From contig CAJKLD010000004.1 of NCBI GenBank assembly GCA_905200645.1, positions 20,019 through 84,018 of the forward strand: 64,000 nucleotides of DNA. Direction: 5' to 3'. The notes under the pieces are model-generated. The model had not been told where the DNA came from. It saw only the letters and a list, made by a program, of their open reading frames with translations, and did no database searches. This document shows, one piece after another, positions 15,165 to 23,405 of this stretch. This stretch comes from an uncultured Phascolarctobacterium sp. (GTDB taxonomy: Bacteria; Bacillota; Negativicutes; Acidaminococcales; Acidaminococcaceae). Every line of letters starts with the position of its first letter. Position 1 is the stretch's first letter. Made by a program: the position numbers and the translations under genes.

Positions 15165-17132
15165 ATGACAGAAAATAAGCAAGTAGAAGAAAAGGAATCG
15201 CTCACAGAGGTTGAACTCAATGAGCAAATGCAGAACCGTATCGATAAAATGCACCGCATTGAAGAAGCGGGCTGGAACCCTTTTGGCCGCCGTTTCCCGT
15301 GGACTCACCGCAGCGCTGATGTCAACGAGCAGTTTGAAGCTTTGGCTGAATCCGAATCAGAGGTAAAACTGGCCGGCCGCGTAATGGCCATTCGCGGTCA
15401 CGGTAAAACCTGCTTTATGGATATGCAGGATAAAACCGGACGTATGCAGCTGTACGTGCGCAAAGACGTATTGGGTGAAGAAAATTATGCTTTAGTAAAA
15501 ATGATGGATATCGGCGATACCATCGGCGTTACCGGCAGTGTTTTCCGCACTCACATGGGTGAGGTTTCCGTTAAGGTACACGCTATGGAAATGCTGTCTA
15601 AATCCCTGCGTCCGCTGCCGGAAAAATGGCATGGCTTAAAGGATATTGAAACCCGTTATCGTCAGCGTTATGTTGATTTGATTGTAAATCCTGAGGTGCG
15701 TGATACCTTTGTAAAACGCAGCCAAATTATCAGAAGCGTGCGCGAGGTATTGGACAGCCACGGATTTTTAGAGGTTGAAACTCCAATCCTCAACACTATT
15801 GCAGGCGGCGCCGCTGCCCGTCCGTTTATCAGCTATCATAATGCTTTGGATATGCAGGTTTATATGCGTATTGCTCCGGAGCTGTACTTAAAACGCCTTA
15901 TCGTTGGCGGTATGGACCGCGTTTATGAATTGGGACGCGTATTCCGCAACGAGGGTATTGATAACAGGCATAATCCTGAATTTACCAGCGTAGAAATTTA
16001 TCAAGCCTTTGCTGATTATCGCGATATGATGGATTTGACTGAAGAAGTAGTAGTTAAAACTGCTATGAATGTTTTGGGTACGACCAAAATCACTTATGAA
16101 GGCACCGAAATAGAGCTGGCTTCTCCTTGGAAGCGTATAAGCATGATTGACGCTGTCAAGGAATATGCAGGCAAGGATTTCACCAATGTAACCGACATTG
16201 AAGAAGCGCGCGCTCTGGCCAAAGAGCTGAAGGTTGCCGTTGAGCCTACCTTTGGCATTGGCAAGATTATCAACGCTTGCTTTGAAGAATATGTTGAGGA
16301 TAAGCTGATTCAACCGACTTTTATTACCGGTCATCCTAAAGAAATTTCTCCGCTGGCTAAGAGTAATCCCGATAATCCGGAAATTACCGACCGCTTTGAA
16401 GCTTATATTTACGGCCGCGAAATCTGCAACGGTTTTACCGAGCTTAACGACCCGATTGACCAACGCGAACGCTTCCTGAAGCAGGTTGAAGAACGTGCTA
16501 ACGGCGACGAAGAAGCTAATATGATGGACGAAGATTTTGTTAATGCTTTGGAATACGGTCTGCCTCCCACAGGCGGATTAGGCATCGGCATTGACCGTTT
16601 GGTTATGTTCTTAACGGATAGCTCAACTATTCGCGACGTTTTGTTCTTCCCCACCATGAAACCTTTGAAATCTGAAGCTCATCCTATGGAGCTGCCGGAG
16701 CAGATTAAAGCTACCGTTGGCGTTGCCGAAACTGCTGAAGTAAAACCGGAGGCTATTGATTTTTCCAAGGTAGAGATAGAGCCGCTGTTTGCCGATTTTG
16801 TTGATTTTGATACTTTCAGCAAGTCTGACTTCCGCGCAGTAAAGGTTAAGGACTGTGTTGCTGTACCTAAAAGCAAAAAGCTGCTGCAATTTACTTTGGA
16901 CGATGGTACAGGTGCCGACCGTACTATTTTGAGCGGTATCCATGCTTTCTATGAGCCGGAAGAGCTTTTGGGCAAGACCTTGATTGCTATTACCAATCTG
17001 CCGCCGCGCAAGATGATGGGCATTGAATCCTGCGGTATGCTATTGAGCGCTGTTCATCAAGAAGAAGGCGCAGAAAAGCTGCATCTCTTAATGGTAGATC
17101 CGCATATTCCTGCCGGCGCTAAGCTGTACTAA
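15165..17132 (+). CDS. lysS: Lysyl-tRNA synthetase (class II) with C-terminal EMAP/Trbp111-type tRNA-binding domain
   Basis: 655 residues against about 500 for the common bacterial enzyme. Residues ~60-155 are the OB-fold anticodon domain. Residues ~175-505 are the class II catalytic core: motif 2 Phe-Arg-Asn-Glu-Gly, and motif 3 Gly-Leu-Gly-Ile-Gly-Ile-Asp-Arg. The extra ~110 residues after a linker (about 545-655, starting near Phe-Ser-Lys-Ser-Asp-Phe-Arg) resemble the tRNA-binding domain at the end of MetG or in Trbp111/CsaA proteins (Leu-Gly-Lys-Thr, Asn-Leu-Pro-Pro-Arg-Lys-Met-Met-Gly, Glu-Ser-x-Gly-Met). It charges tRNA-Lys; the added domain should strengthen tRNA binding non-specifically. 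Confidence 0.95.
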   Translation: MTENKQVEEKESLTEVELNEQMQNRIDKMHRIEEAGWNPFGRRFPWTHRSADVNEQFEALAESESEVKLAGRVMAIRGHGKTCFMDMQDKTGRMQLYVRKDVLGEENYALVKMMDIGDTIGVTGSVFRTHMGEVSVKVHAMEMLSKSLRPLPEKWHGLKDIETRYRQRYVDLIVNPEVRDTFVKRSQIIRSVREVLDSHGFLEVETPILNTIAGGAAARPFISYHNALDMQVYMRIAPELYLKRLIVGGMDRVYELGRVFRNEGIDNRHNPEFTSVEIYQAFADYRDMMDLTEEVVVKTAMNVLGTTKITYEGTEIELASPWKRISMIDAVKEYAGKDFTNVTDIEEARALAKELKVAVEPTFGIGKIINACFEEYVEDKLIQPTFITGHPKEISPLAKSNPDNPEITDRFEAYIYGREICNGFTELNDPIDQRERFLKQVEERANGDEEANMMDEDFVNALEYGLPPTGGLGIGIDRLVMFLTDSSTIRDVLFFPTMKPLKSEAHPMELPEQIKATVGVAETAEVKPEAIDFSKVEIEPLFADFVDFDTFSKSDFRAVKVKDCVAVPKSKKLLQFTLDDGTGADRTILSGIHAFYEPEELLGKTLIAITNLPPRKMMGIESCGMLLSAVHQEEGAEKLHLLMVDPHIPAGAKLY

Positions 17133-17148
17133 TAATTAAAAATTGATT

Positions 17149-17189
17149 GTGGCTTTTATGAGAGGACATTCTCATAAAAGCCACTTTTT
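17149..17189 (+). terminator. Rho-independent terminator after lysS
   Basis: Perfect 15-bp stem GTGGCTTTTATGAGA / TCTCATAAAAGCCAC with a six-base loop, followed by TTTTTA. Confidence 0.93.
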
Positions 17190-17214
17190 ATATTTGCTTT
17201 GTTTTGATAAAATA

Positions 17215-17257
17215 GAAAAAGGGACTGCCTTCTTTTGTGGAAGGCAGTCCTTTAAAT
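17215..17257 (-). terminator. Terminator of the putP operon (minus strand)
   Basis: Perfect 11-bp stem GGACTGCCTTC / GAAGGCAGTCC. On the minus strand it is followed by CCTTTTTCTATTT, ending transcripts from the membrane protein gene at 17275. Some activity on the plus strand (TTTAAATTTTTT) is possible. Confidence 0.85.
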
Positions 17258-17274
17258 TTTTTATGTTTAGATAA

Positions 17275-17853
17275 CTACACTATGGTCTTGACCGTAAAAT
17301 AATAAATAATCATCGTGCACACTAAAAAACAAAGAAAAAGATAATATCCCATTTGTTTCCATGGAAGCTGTAAGCCGGAATATTTTTCGCAGTAGCTCCA
17401 AAAGCACCCTAAGGTCATCAAATTAAAAGCTACGGCAATAACTAGCATTGTCCACACGCTGTTGGCTAAGGGCAGATAAGCAAAGCTTAAATTTATAACG
17501 GCTAGAAATGGCATACCTACCATAGTTTCCTTGTGGTGTCCGCCTGCCAGCGCAAAGCACAGCGTCAGTACAATGCAGCCTGCTATAACGGGAAACAGTG
17601 CTGCCTGCGCCATTTTTGCGCCGGTGGTGCGCACTTCGTCTAGACGGCTGCGCCAGTAAAAGCGACCGAAACAGCGGTACAGCATGCGCAGTAAAGCAAT
17701 ATCAAGAATAAAGCTGAACACCATATCCAGCGCGCCTAACTGCATAAGTCCCGTAATAAACAAAACCAGCAGAAAGGCTAGTGAGCCTATCAGAAAAAAT
17801 AGCTGATTATATAGCCAATACCAAAAAGTGATGGTCGTGAAGGGAGTAAACAT
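17275..17853 (-). CDS. Integral membrane protein of unknown function
   Basis: 192 residues with about five strongly hydrophobic segments (roughly 15-38, 42-58, 84-104, 118-150, 168-188) joined by short polar loops, one with Arg-Ser-Arg-Leu-Asp-Glu-Val-Arg. No family recognised. It starts eight bases after the putP stop codon on the same strand and shares a terminator, so it is probably co-transcribed with the sodium/proline symporter and may modulate it or be a small partner; this is only context. Confidence 0.65.
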   Translation of the reverse strand: MFTPFTTITFWYWLYNQLFFLIGSLAFLLVLFITGLMQLGALDMVFSFILDIALLRMLYRCFGRFYWRSRLDEVRTTGAKMAQAALFPVIAGCIVLTLCFALAGGHHKETMVGMPFLAVINLSFAYLPLANSVWTMLVIAVAFNLMTLGCFWSYCEKYSGLQLPWKQMGYYLFLCFLVCTMIIYYFTVKTIV

Positions 17854-17861
17854 AAATTTTA

Positions 17862-19313
17862 TTAGTCCTCGTATTTAACGGCTTTGTCGTAAAGCTTTTC
17901 TACATCTTTAGAAGGAGCGGGGCTAAGGTAGGAGCAGATAAAGCCTGCCAAGAGACTTGCGAAAAATCCCGGCAGAATTTCGTAAATACCAGTAGAAGAA
18001 AAGAATATAAACCAGCCGATATCAACCACAGCGCCTATTACAATAGCGGCAACAGCACCTTGGAAGTTAAAGCGGCGCCAGAACAAGCTTAGCAGAATGG
18101 CGGGACCAAAGGCAGAACCAAATACACCCCAGGCGTTGGACACTAAAGCCATAATGGAGCCTGCGTTGGGATTGGCTGCCATGTATAGCGCGGTTAAGGA
18201 AATTCCCAAAACCACAAAACGTCCTGCCCACAGCATTTCTTTGTCAGAAGCTTTGTTGTTGCGGAACAAGGGCTTGTAAACGTCGCTGGCAAAGGAGGAG
18301 GCAGCGGCTAAAAGCTGGCTGTCGGCGGTACTCATGGAAGCTGCCAAAACAGCGGACAGCAGTACACCGGAAATCAAAGCCGGAAAAATTTGGCGCACCA
18401 TAGCGATAAATACTAAAGAGTTTTTGCTGATGTTTTCGTCAAAGCCTAAGAACATACGGCCGATAACGCCTACTAAAACAGCGAAAACCAAAATTAAGGT
18501 GGTCCAGCAGATGCCGATAGCAGCAGATTTACCCATATCCTTTTGCTTGCCCAAGGACATGAAACGAATAATAATGTGCGGCATACCAAAGTAGCCAAGA
18601 CCCCAAGCCAAGCCGGAAACGATATCGCGCCAGTCGGCATAAGGGTTCCAATAGTTAACGGGAATAGAGGCGGCGGTTTCCGGATTGATAAAGGAAGCGG
18701 CAAACAGAGGCGCAACCAGCAGCGCGCCCAGCATAATCAAGCCTTGGAAAAAGTCGGTCCAGCAAACGGCGGAGAAGCCGCCCAAAAAGGTGTAGCTGAC
18801 GATAATGATGGCTGCCAAATACATAGCCATGGTAGCGTCCATGCCGATAACGGTGTTAAACAGCGTACCGCAGGCTTTAATGCTGGATGCAGCGTAAATT
18901 GTGTAGGCTACCAAAAAAACTACGGCGCAGATAATTTGCAGCAAACGTGATTTAGAAAGAAAACGATTAGTTAGAAACTGCGGTATGGTGATGGAATCTT
19001 TTGCCACAATGGAAAAAGAACGCAGGCGCGGCGCTTCAAAAAGCCAGCTCATGGTGTAGCCGATTAAGAGACCCACGCCAATCCACATCTGACCTAAGCC
19101 CAAAGCATATACGGAAGCGGGCAGCCCCATCAAAACCCAGGCGCTCATATCCGAAGCGCCGGCGCTGAGACCTGTTACCCACGGACCCATTTCGCGGCCG
19201 CCAAGAAAATAAGTTTTCTCACCGCCGTTTTTATCCTTGATAAAGAACCAAATACCTACGCCAATCATGCAGGCTAGGTAAATAACGAATACGATGATTT
19301 CAGTATAATTCAT
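17862..19313 (-). CDS. putP: Sodium/proline symporter
   Basis: 483 residues with the SSS-family fold of about 13 membrane helices. PutP hallmarks are Gly-Gly-Arg-x-Met-Gly-Pro-Trp-Val-Thr-Gly-Leu-Ser-Ala-Gly-Ala-Ser-Asp-Met-Ser (near 38-57), which includes the sodium-binding helix 2 region, and Tyr-Thr-Phe-Leu-Gly-Gly-Phe-Ser-Ala-Val-Cys-Trp-Thr-Asp near 173-187. It imports proline with sodium. The start is preceded by GGAGGGG on the minus strand. No proline dehydrogenase gene is nearby, so the proline probably serves osmoprotection or protein synthesis. Confidence 0.93.
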   Translation of the reverse strand: MNYTEIIVFVIYLACMIGVGIWFFIKDKNGGEKTYFLGGREMGPWVTGLSAGASDMSAWVLMGLPASVYALGLGQMWIGVGLLIGYTMSWLFEAPRLRSFSIVAKDSITIPQFLTNRFLSKSRLLQIICAVVFLVAYTIYAASSIKACGTLFNTVIGMDATMAMYLAAIIIVSYTFLGGFSAVCWTDFFQGLIMLGALLVAPLFAASFINPETAASIPVNYWNPYADWRDIVSGLAWGLGYFGMPHIIIRFMSLGKQKDMGKSAAIGICWTTLILVFAVLVGVIGRMFLGFDENISKNSLVFIAMVRQIFPALISGVLLSAVLAASMSTADSQLLAAASSFASDVYKPLFRNNKASDKEMLWAGRFVVLGISLTALYMAANPNAGSIMALVSNAWGVFGSAFGPAILLSLFWRRFNFQGAVAAIVIGAVVDIGWFIFFSSTGIYEILPGFFASLLAGFICSYLSPAPSKDVEKLYDKAVKYED

Positions 19314-19432
19314 AAAACCAACCCCTCCAAATAAATAGATAATAACATTATATAAGTAAAATGGCGGTAATACAAGTGAATTTGTAAAAGAATACCGAAA
19401 AACAAGAGAGAAACCTCAATTTACGACTTTTC

Positions 19433-19461
19433 TTGACGCAATTTAATGCCTGTTATATAAT
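19433..19461 (+). promoter_or_regulatory. Strong sigma-A promoter for the DUF1934-DUF1846-argS operon
   Basis: TTGACG at 19433-19438, 17-base spacer, TATAAT at 19456-19461. The start would be near 19468, giving a leader of about 120 bases before the first gene. That leader is G-rich in its second half but matches no riboswitch I know. Confidence 0.8.
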
Positions 19462-19585
19462 ATTGGAGAATAAAAAGGCATTTTATGCAGTGTAGAGTGA
19501 CAAAAATTTAGTAGGGCTTGCGACCTTTCGATCGTAATGTTGTGGCGAAAAGGGGCAGGCTCTAGTCGTGTTTATGGAGAAGCTG

Positions 19586-20023
19586 ATGAAACCGGTAAAA
19601 ATTCGTATTTACAGTGTGAGTAAGGGCGACGCAGGCGAAAAGCAGACTACCGAGCAAAATTATCAGGGCAGTATGACGGAGCGCGCCGGAAAATATTATG
19701 TGATGTATCATGAGGATGCTCAATCGGGAATGGAGGGCACTAAGACCACGCTGAAATGGGATCAAAAAAGCGTAGTTATTATGCGCAGCGGCACTACTGA
19801 TCACCGTCAGGAATTTCGCCGCGGCTATAAGGATCAAAGCATTTACCAAACTCCTTATATGAAAATACCGCTGCTGACGCATACTCACTATTTATATACC
19901 TATTTTCGCGACGGGAAATGGCATTTGGAAATAGAGTATACCTTGTACCATGACGGAGCTCCCTATGGCGATATGCAGATTTTAATTAAAGTAGAGGAAT
20001 TGCAGGATGAAAATTGGCTTTGA
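19586..20023 (+). CDS. DUF1934 protein (YwiB family)
   Basis: About 145 residues predicted to be all-beta, calycin-like. The family signature is seen as Gly-x-x-Tyr-Val-x-Tyr near 28-40, Thr-Thr-Leu-Lys, and a late Leu-Glu-Ile-Glu-Tyr-Thr-Leu-Tyr segment. Function unknown. In Bacillus subtilis ywiB lies beside argS, and the same linkage is seen here. ATG at 19586 is preferred because GGAGA lies seven bases upstream; GTG at 19568 and ATG at 19574 are in-frame alternatives without clear ribosome sites. It overlaps the next gene by 17 bases, implying translational coupling. Confidence 0.8.
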   Translation: MKPVKIRIYSVSKGDAGEKQTTEQNYQGSMTERAGKYYVMYHEDAQSGMEGTKTTLKWDQKSVVIMRSGTTDHRQEFRRGYKDQSIYQTPYMKIPLLTHTHYLYTYFRDGKWHLEIEYTLYHDGAPYGDMQILIKVEELQDENWL

Positions 20024-21473
20024 TAATCAAAAGTATTTAAGTATGCAGTCTGAACATATCAGAGAACGCATTAGCAAATTTGGTGATAAGCTTTATTTGG
20101 AATTTGGCGGCAAGCTGTTTGACGATTACCATGCTTCCCGCGTGCTTCCCGGCTTTGCTCCCGATAGCAAACTGCAAATGCTTTTGCAGTTGGTGGACCA
20201 AGCTGAGATAATTATTTCCATCAATGCTTCTGATATTGAAAACAACAAAATGCGGCATGATTTGGGCTTGACCTATGATTTGGACGTGCTGCGTTTGGTA
20301 AAGGTTTATCGTTCTAAGGGATTATATGTGAGCAGCGTAGTTGTTACCCAATATAAAGGCCAAAAGTCCATTGAAAGTTTTAAAAATAAGCTGGAAGCTA
20401 TGGATATCAAGGTTTATTATCATTATCCTATTGAAGGTTATCCTCACAATGTGGAGCATATTGTCAGCGACGACGGCTACGGTAAAAACGATTATGTAGA
20501 AACTACGCGTCCGCTGGTAGTTGTTACGGCTCCCGGACCCGGCAGCGGTAAAATGGCTACCTGCCTTTCCCAACTATATCACGAAAATAAGCGCGGCATT
20601 AAGGCCGGTTATGCTAAATTTGAAACCTTCCCTATTTGGAATCTGCCTTTGAAGCATCCGGTGAATATGGCCTATGAGGCTGCTACCGCAGATTTGCAGG
20701 ATGTAAATATGATTGACCCCTTCCATTTGGAGGCTTACGGCGTAACCACCGTTAATTATAATCGTGACGTAGAGATTTATCCTGTTTTGGCGGCGATCTT
20801 TGAAGGTATTTACGGTTATTGTCCTTATAAATCTCCTACGGATATGGGTGTGAACATGGCTGGTAACTGTATTTGTGACGACGAGGTGTGCTGCGAAGCT
20901 TCCCGGCAGGAAATTATCCGCCGTTATTATCAATCTTGGAACCGCATGGTTAAGGATGAGGCTACTAAGCAAGAGGTTTATACGCTGGAGCTGCTCATGA
21001 AGCAGGCTAAAGTCGGTGTTCATGACCGACGTGTAGTGACGGTAGCAAAAGAGATTGCGGAAGAACGTAAATGTGCCGTAATTACCTTGGAGCTGGCCGA
21101 CGGCAGGATTGTTTCCGGCAAGACCACCGATTTATTAGGTCCTGCCAGTGCAGTTTTGTTGAACGCCGTGAAGGCTTTAGGCAATATTGCCGATGAAATG
21201 CACCTGATTGCTCCAGCCTACATCAATCCGATTCAAGGATTGAAAACTAAATTTTTAGGCAGTAAAAATCCCCGCCTGCATACGGACGAGGTGCTGATTG
21301 CCTTGTCCATGTGCGCTGCAACCGATGCTTTAGCTAAGCTGGCGCTGGAGCAGTTGCCAAAGCTCAAGGGGTGCCAGGCTCATTCTACCGTAATGCTTAC
21401 GGAGGGTGATTTTAAAATCTTCAAAAAGCTGGGCATAGAATTAACTAACGACCCGGTTTACGAAACGATGTAA
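20007..21473 (+). CDS. DUF1846 family protein
   Basis: 488 residues, soluble, the normal length of this family. Visible features are Pro-Gly-Pro-Gly-Ser-Gly-Lys-Met-Ala-Thr-Cys-Leu-Ser-Gln (about 175-188), which looks like a nucleotide-binding loop, Asn-Cys-Ile-Cys-Asp-Asp-Glu-Val-Cys-Cys (near 288-297), a metal-like Cys cluster, and Lys-Thr-Thr-Asp-Leu-Leu-Gly-Pro. Structures exist for the family but no agreed reaction. It lies between the ywiB-like gene and argS and overlaps the former, so it belongs to a translation-linked operon here; that may be chance. Confidence 0.85.
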   Translation: MKIGFDNQKYLSMQSEHIRERISKFGDKLYLEFGGKLFDDYHASRVLPGFAPDSKLQMLLQLVDQAEIIISINASDIENNKMRHDLGLTYDLDVLRLVKVYRSKGLYVSSVVVTQYKGQKSIESFKNKLEAMDIKVYYHYPIEGYPHNVEHIVSDDGYGKNDYVETTRPLVVVTAPGPGSGKMATCLSQLYHENKRGIKAGYAKFETFPIWNLPLKHPVNMAYEAATADLQDVNMIDPFHLEAYGVTTVNYNRDVEIYPVLAAIFEGIYGYCPYKSPTDMGVNMAGNCICDDEVCCEASRQEIIRRYYQSWNRMVKDEATKQEVYTLELLMKQAKVGVHDRRVVTVAKEIAEERKCAVITLELADGRIVSGKTTDLLGPASAVLLNAVKALGNIADEMHLIAPAYINPIQGLKTKFLGSKNPRLHTDEVLIALSMCAATDALAKLALEQLPKLKGCQAHSTVMLTEGDFKIFKKLGIELTNDPVYETM

Positions 21474-21505
21474 GCCCAAAATAAATAATAAGGAGAGATT
21501 TTGCT

Positions 21506-23230
21506 TTGGATATAAAAGATTTACTGGTTGCCGCTGTTAAGGCTGCGGCGCAAAAAGCGATTGACAGCGGCACTTTGAAGCCGGGCGTGCTGCCTGAGGT
21601 TATGTTGGAGGTTCCGCCCCAAAAGGAATTTGGCGATTTTGCTACCAATTTTGCCATGCAGTCTGCCCGCAGCCTGCATTGTGCACCACGGCAAATTGCA
21701 CAGGCTGTGGTTGATAATTTAGACTGCGATTCCGTGGAAAAAACGGAAATCGCCGGTCCGGGATTCATCAATTTTTATTTAAAGCAGAACTGGACTGCTG
21801 ATTTGCTGGCCGGGATTTTGGCTGCCGGTGAAAATTACGGCAATCTACCTGCCAACGGTTTAGGCCGCGTACAGATTGAATATGTCAGCGCTAATCCTAC
21901 CGGCCCGCTGCATATTGGCCATGCCCGCGGAGCCGCTGTGGGCAGTGCCATGGTTAATCTGCTGCGTGCCGCCGGATATGATGTAAACAGTGAATATTAT
22001 ATTAACGATGCCGGTAATCAAATGAACAATTTGGCTGCTTCCGTTAACGCCCGTTATCTGCAGCTGCTAAAGCTGGAGGAAATGGGCTGCGTGCCTGCCG
22101 GGTTAACGGTGAAGCAGTTGGACGAAATGCCTACGGGTATTGCGTTTCCCGAAAACGGCTATCATGGCTATGATATTATTGAAACTGCGCAGCGTATTAT
22201 CCGTATTTACGGTAAAAAATTTGTAGATTTAGATGAAAAAGAGCGTTTAGCTAAATTTTTGGATATCGCTTATGAAGAAAAGCTGGCCGGCTTAAAAGAG
22301 GATTTGGCAGCTTTTGGCGTAACCTTTGACGTGTGGTTCAGCGAAAAATCGCTGCATGCGGCTGATAAAATTCGTGAAGCCTGTGCGTTTTTGCAGGAAA
22401 GAGGTTATATTTACGAAAAAGACGGCGCTTTGTGGTTAAATTCTACGGCTCAAGGCGACGATAAAGACCGCGTTGTTATTCGCGACAACGGCGTGCCTAC
22501 TTATTTTGCTGCTGATATTGCTTATCACCGTAATAAATTTGAGCGCGGTTTTACGCATTTAATTGACCTTTGGGGTGCAGACCACCATGGGTATATTGCC
22601 CGCGTGAAGGCTGCTATGAATGCTCTGGGCTTTGATGCTGATAATCTGGAGATTATGCTGCTGCAAATGGTGCGCTTGTACCGCAACGGCGATATTGTGA
22701 AGCTGTCTAAGCGTACCGGCGAAACCATTACTTTGCGCGAGCTGATTGATGAGGTTGGCACCGACGCCGCCCGTTATTTCTTCTGTATGCGCTCTCTTGA
22801 CAGCCAATTAGATTTTGACATGACTTTGGCTACGGAAAAATCCAACGAGAATCCGGTTTACTATATTCAATATGCTCATGCGCGTATTTCCAGCATTGGC
22901 CGCCAGCTGGCCGAGGCCGGGATTGAGGCGGTGGCTGATGAGAAATTAAAGCTGGAGAGTTTGCAGGCTCCTGAGGAATTAGAGCTGATTAAAAAGTTGG
23001 GTAAATATCCGGAAATGCTGGCTGCTGCGGCTCGCGAACGCGCCGTGCATCATGTAGCAACTTATACCTACGAGCTGGCTGGCTTGTTCCATTCCTTCTA
23101 TAATAGCTGCCGTATTTTGGGCGTAGATACAGACTTACAACAGGCCCGCATTGCGTTGGTTAAGGCTGTTGGCCATACAATTCGCCACGCTTTAGGCATT
23201 TTGGGAGTATCTGCTCCGGAAAGAATGTAG
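21506..23230 (+). CDS. argS: Arginyl-tRNA synthetase
   Basis: 574 residues of class I architecture: the ArgRS N-terminal Add-1 domain (1-105), then the catalytic core with the HIGH motif (Pro-Thr-Gly-Pro-Leu-His-Ile-Gly-His-Ala-Arg-Gly) near 126-137, and a C-terminal helical anticodon-binding DALR domain. The KMSKS position reads Val-Lys-Leu-Ser-Lys-Arg-Thr-Gly. The start is a TTG codon nine bases after AGGAGA. It follows DUF1846 by 32 bases. Confidence 0.96.
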   Translation: MDIKDLLVAAVKAAAQKAIDSGTLKPGVLPEVMLEVPPQKEFGDFATNFAMQSARSLHCAPRQIAQAVVDNLDCDSVEKTEIAGPGFINFYLKQNWTADLLAGILAAGENYGNLPANGLGRVQIEYVSANPTGPLHIGHARGAAVGSAMVNLLRAAGYDVNSEYYINDAGNQMNNLAASVNARYLQLLKLEEMGCVPAGLTVKQLDEMPTGIAFPENGYHGYDIIETAQRIIRIYGKKFVDLDEKERLAKFLDIAYEEKLAGLKEDLAAFGVTFDVWFSEKSLHAADKIREACAFLQERGYIYEKDGALWLNSTAQGDDKDRVVIRDNGVPTYFAADIAYHRNKFERGFTHLIDLWGADHHGYIARVKAAMNALGFDADNLEIMLLQMVRLYRNGDIVKLSKRTGETITLRELIDEVGTDAARYFFCMRSLDSQLDFDMTLATEKSNENPVYYIQYAHARISSIGRQLAEAGIEAVADEKLKLESLQAPEELELIKKLGKYPEMLAAAARERAVHHVATYTYELAGLFHSFYNSCRILGVDTDLQQARIALVKAVGHTIRHALGILGVSAPERM

Positions 23231-23405
23231 GTTAAAAATTCTGCTGTCAAGGGCGTCTGCCGTTTTGTAAGCTGTAATAATTTTTGAGAATGCTTTTAGA
23301 CGCAGCTTTACAGCGTTGGCTTTGGCTTGTGGCAGAGAATTTATATATAAATATTGTTGTAGTATTTATTGTAGACATGCTGTGTAATCTGAGGGGGTTA
23401 AAATT

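Noticed and set aside
19462..19585. A riboswitch in the leader of the DUF1934 gene
   Set aside because: The leader is G-rich but I could not match it to a known class or find a terminator/antiterminator pair.
23231..23405. A pyrimidine attenuator or riboswitch before pyrG
   Set aside because: No C-run initiation site plus terminator of the Bacillus pyrG type and no other known motif could be seen in the 175 bases.
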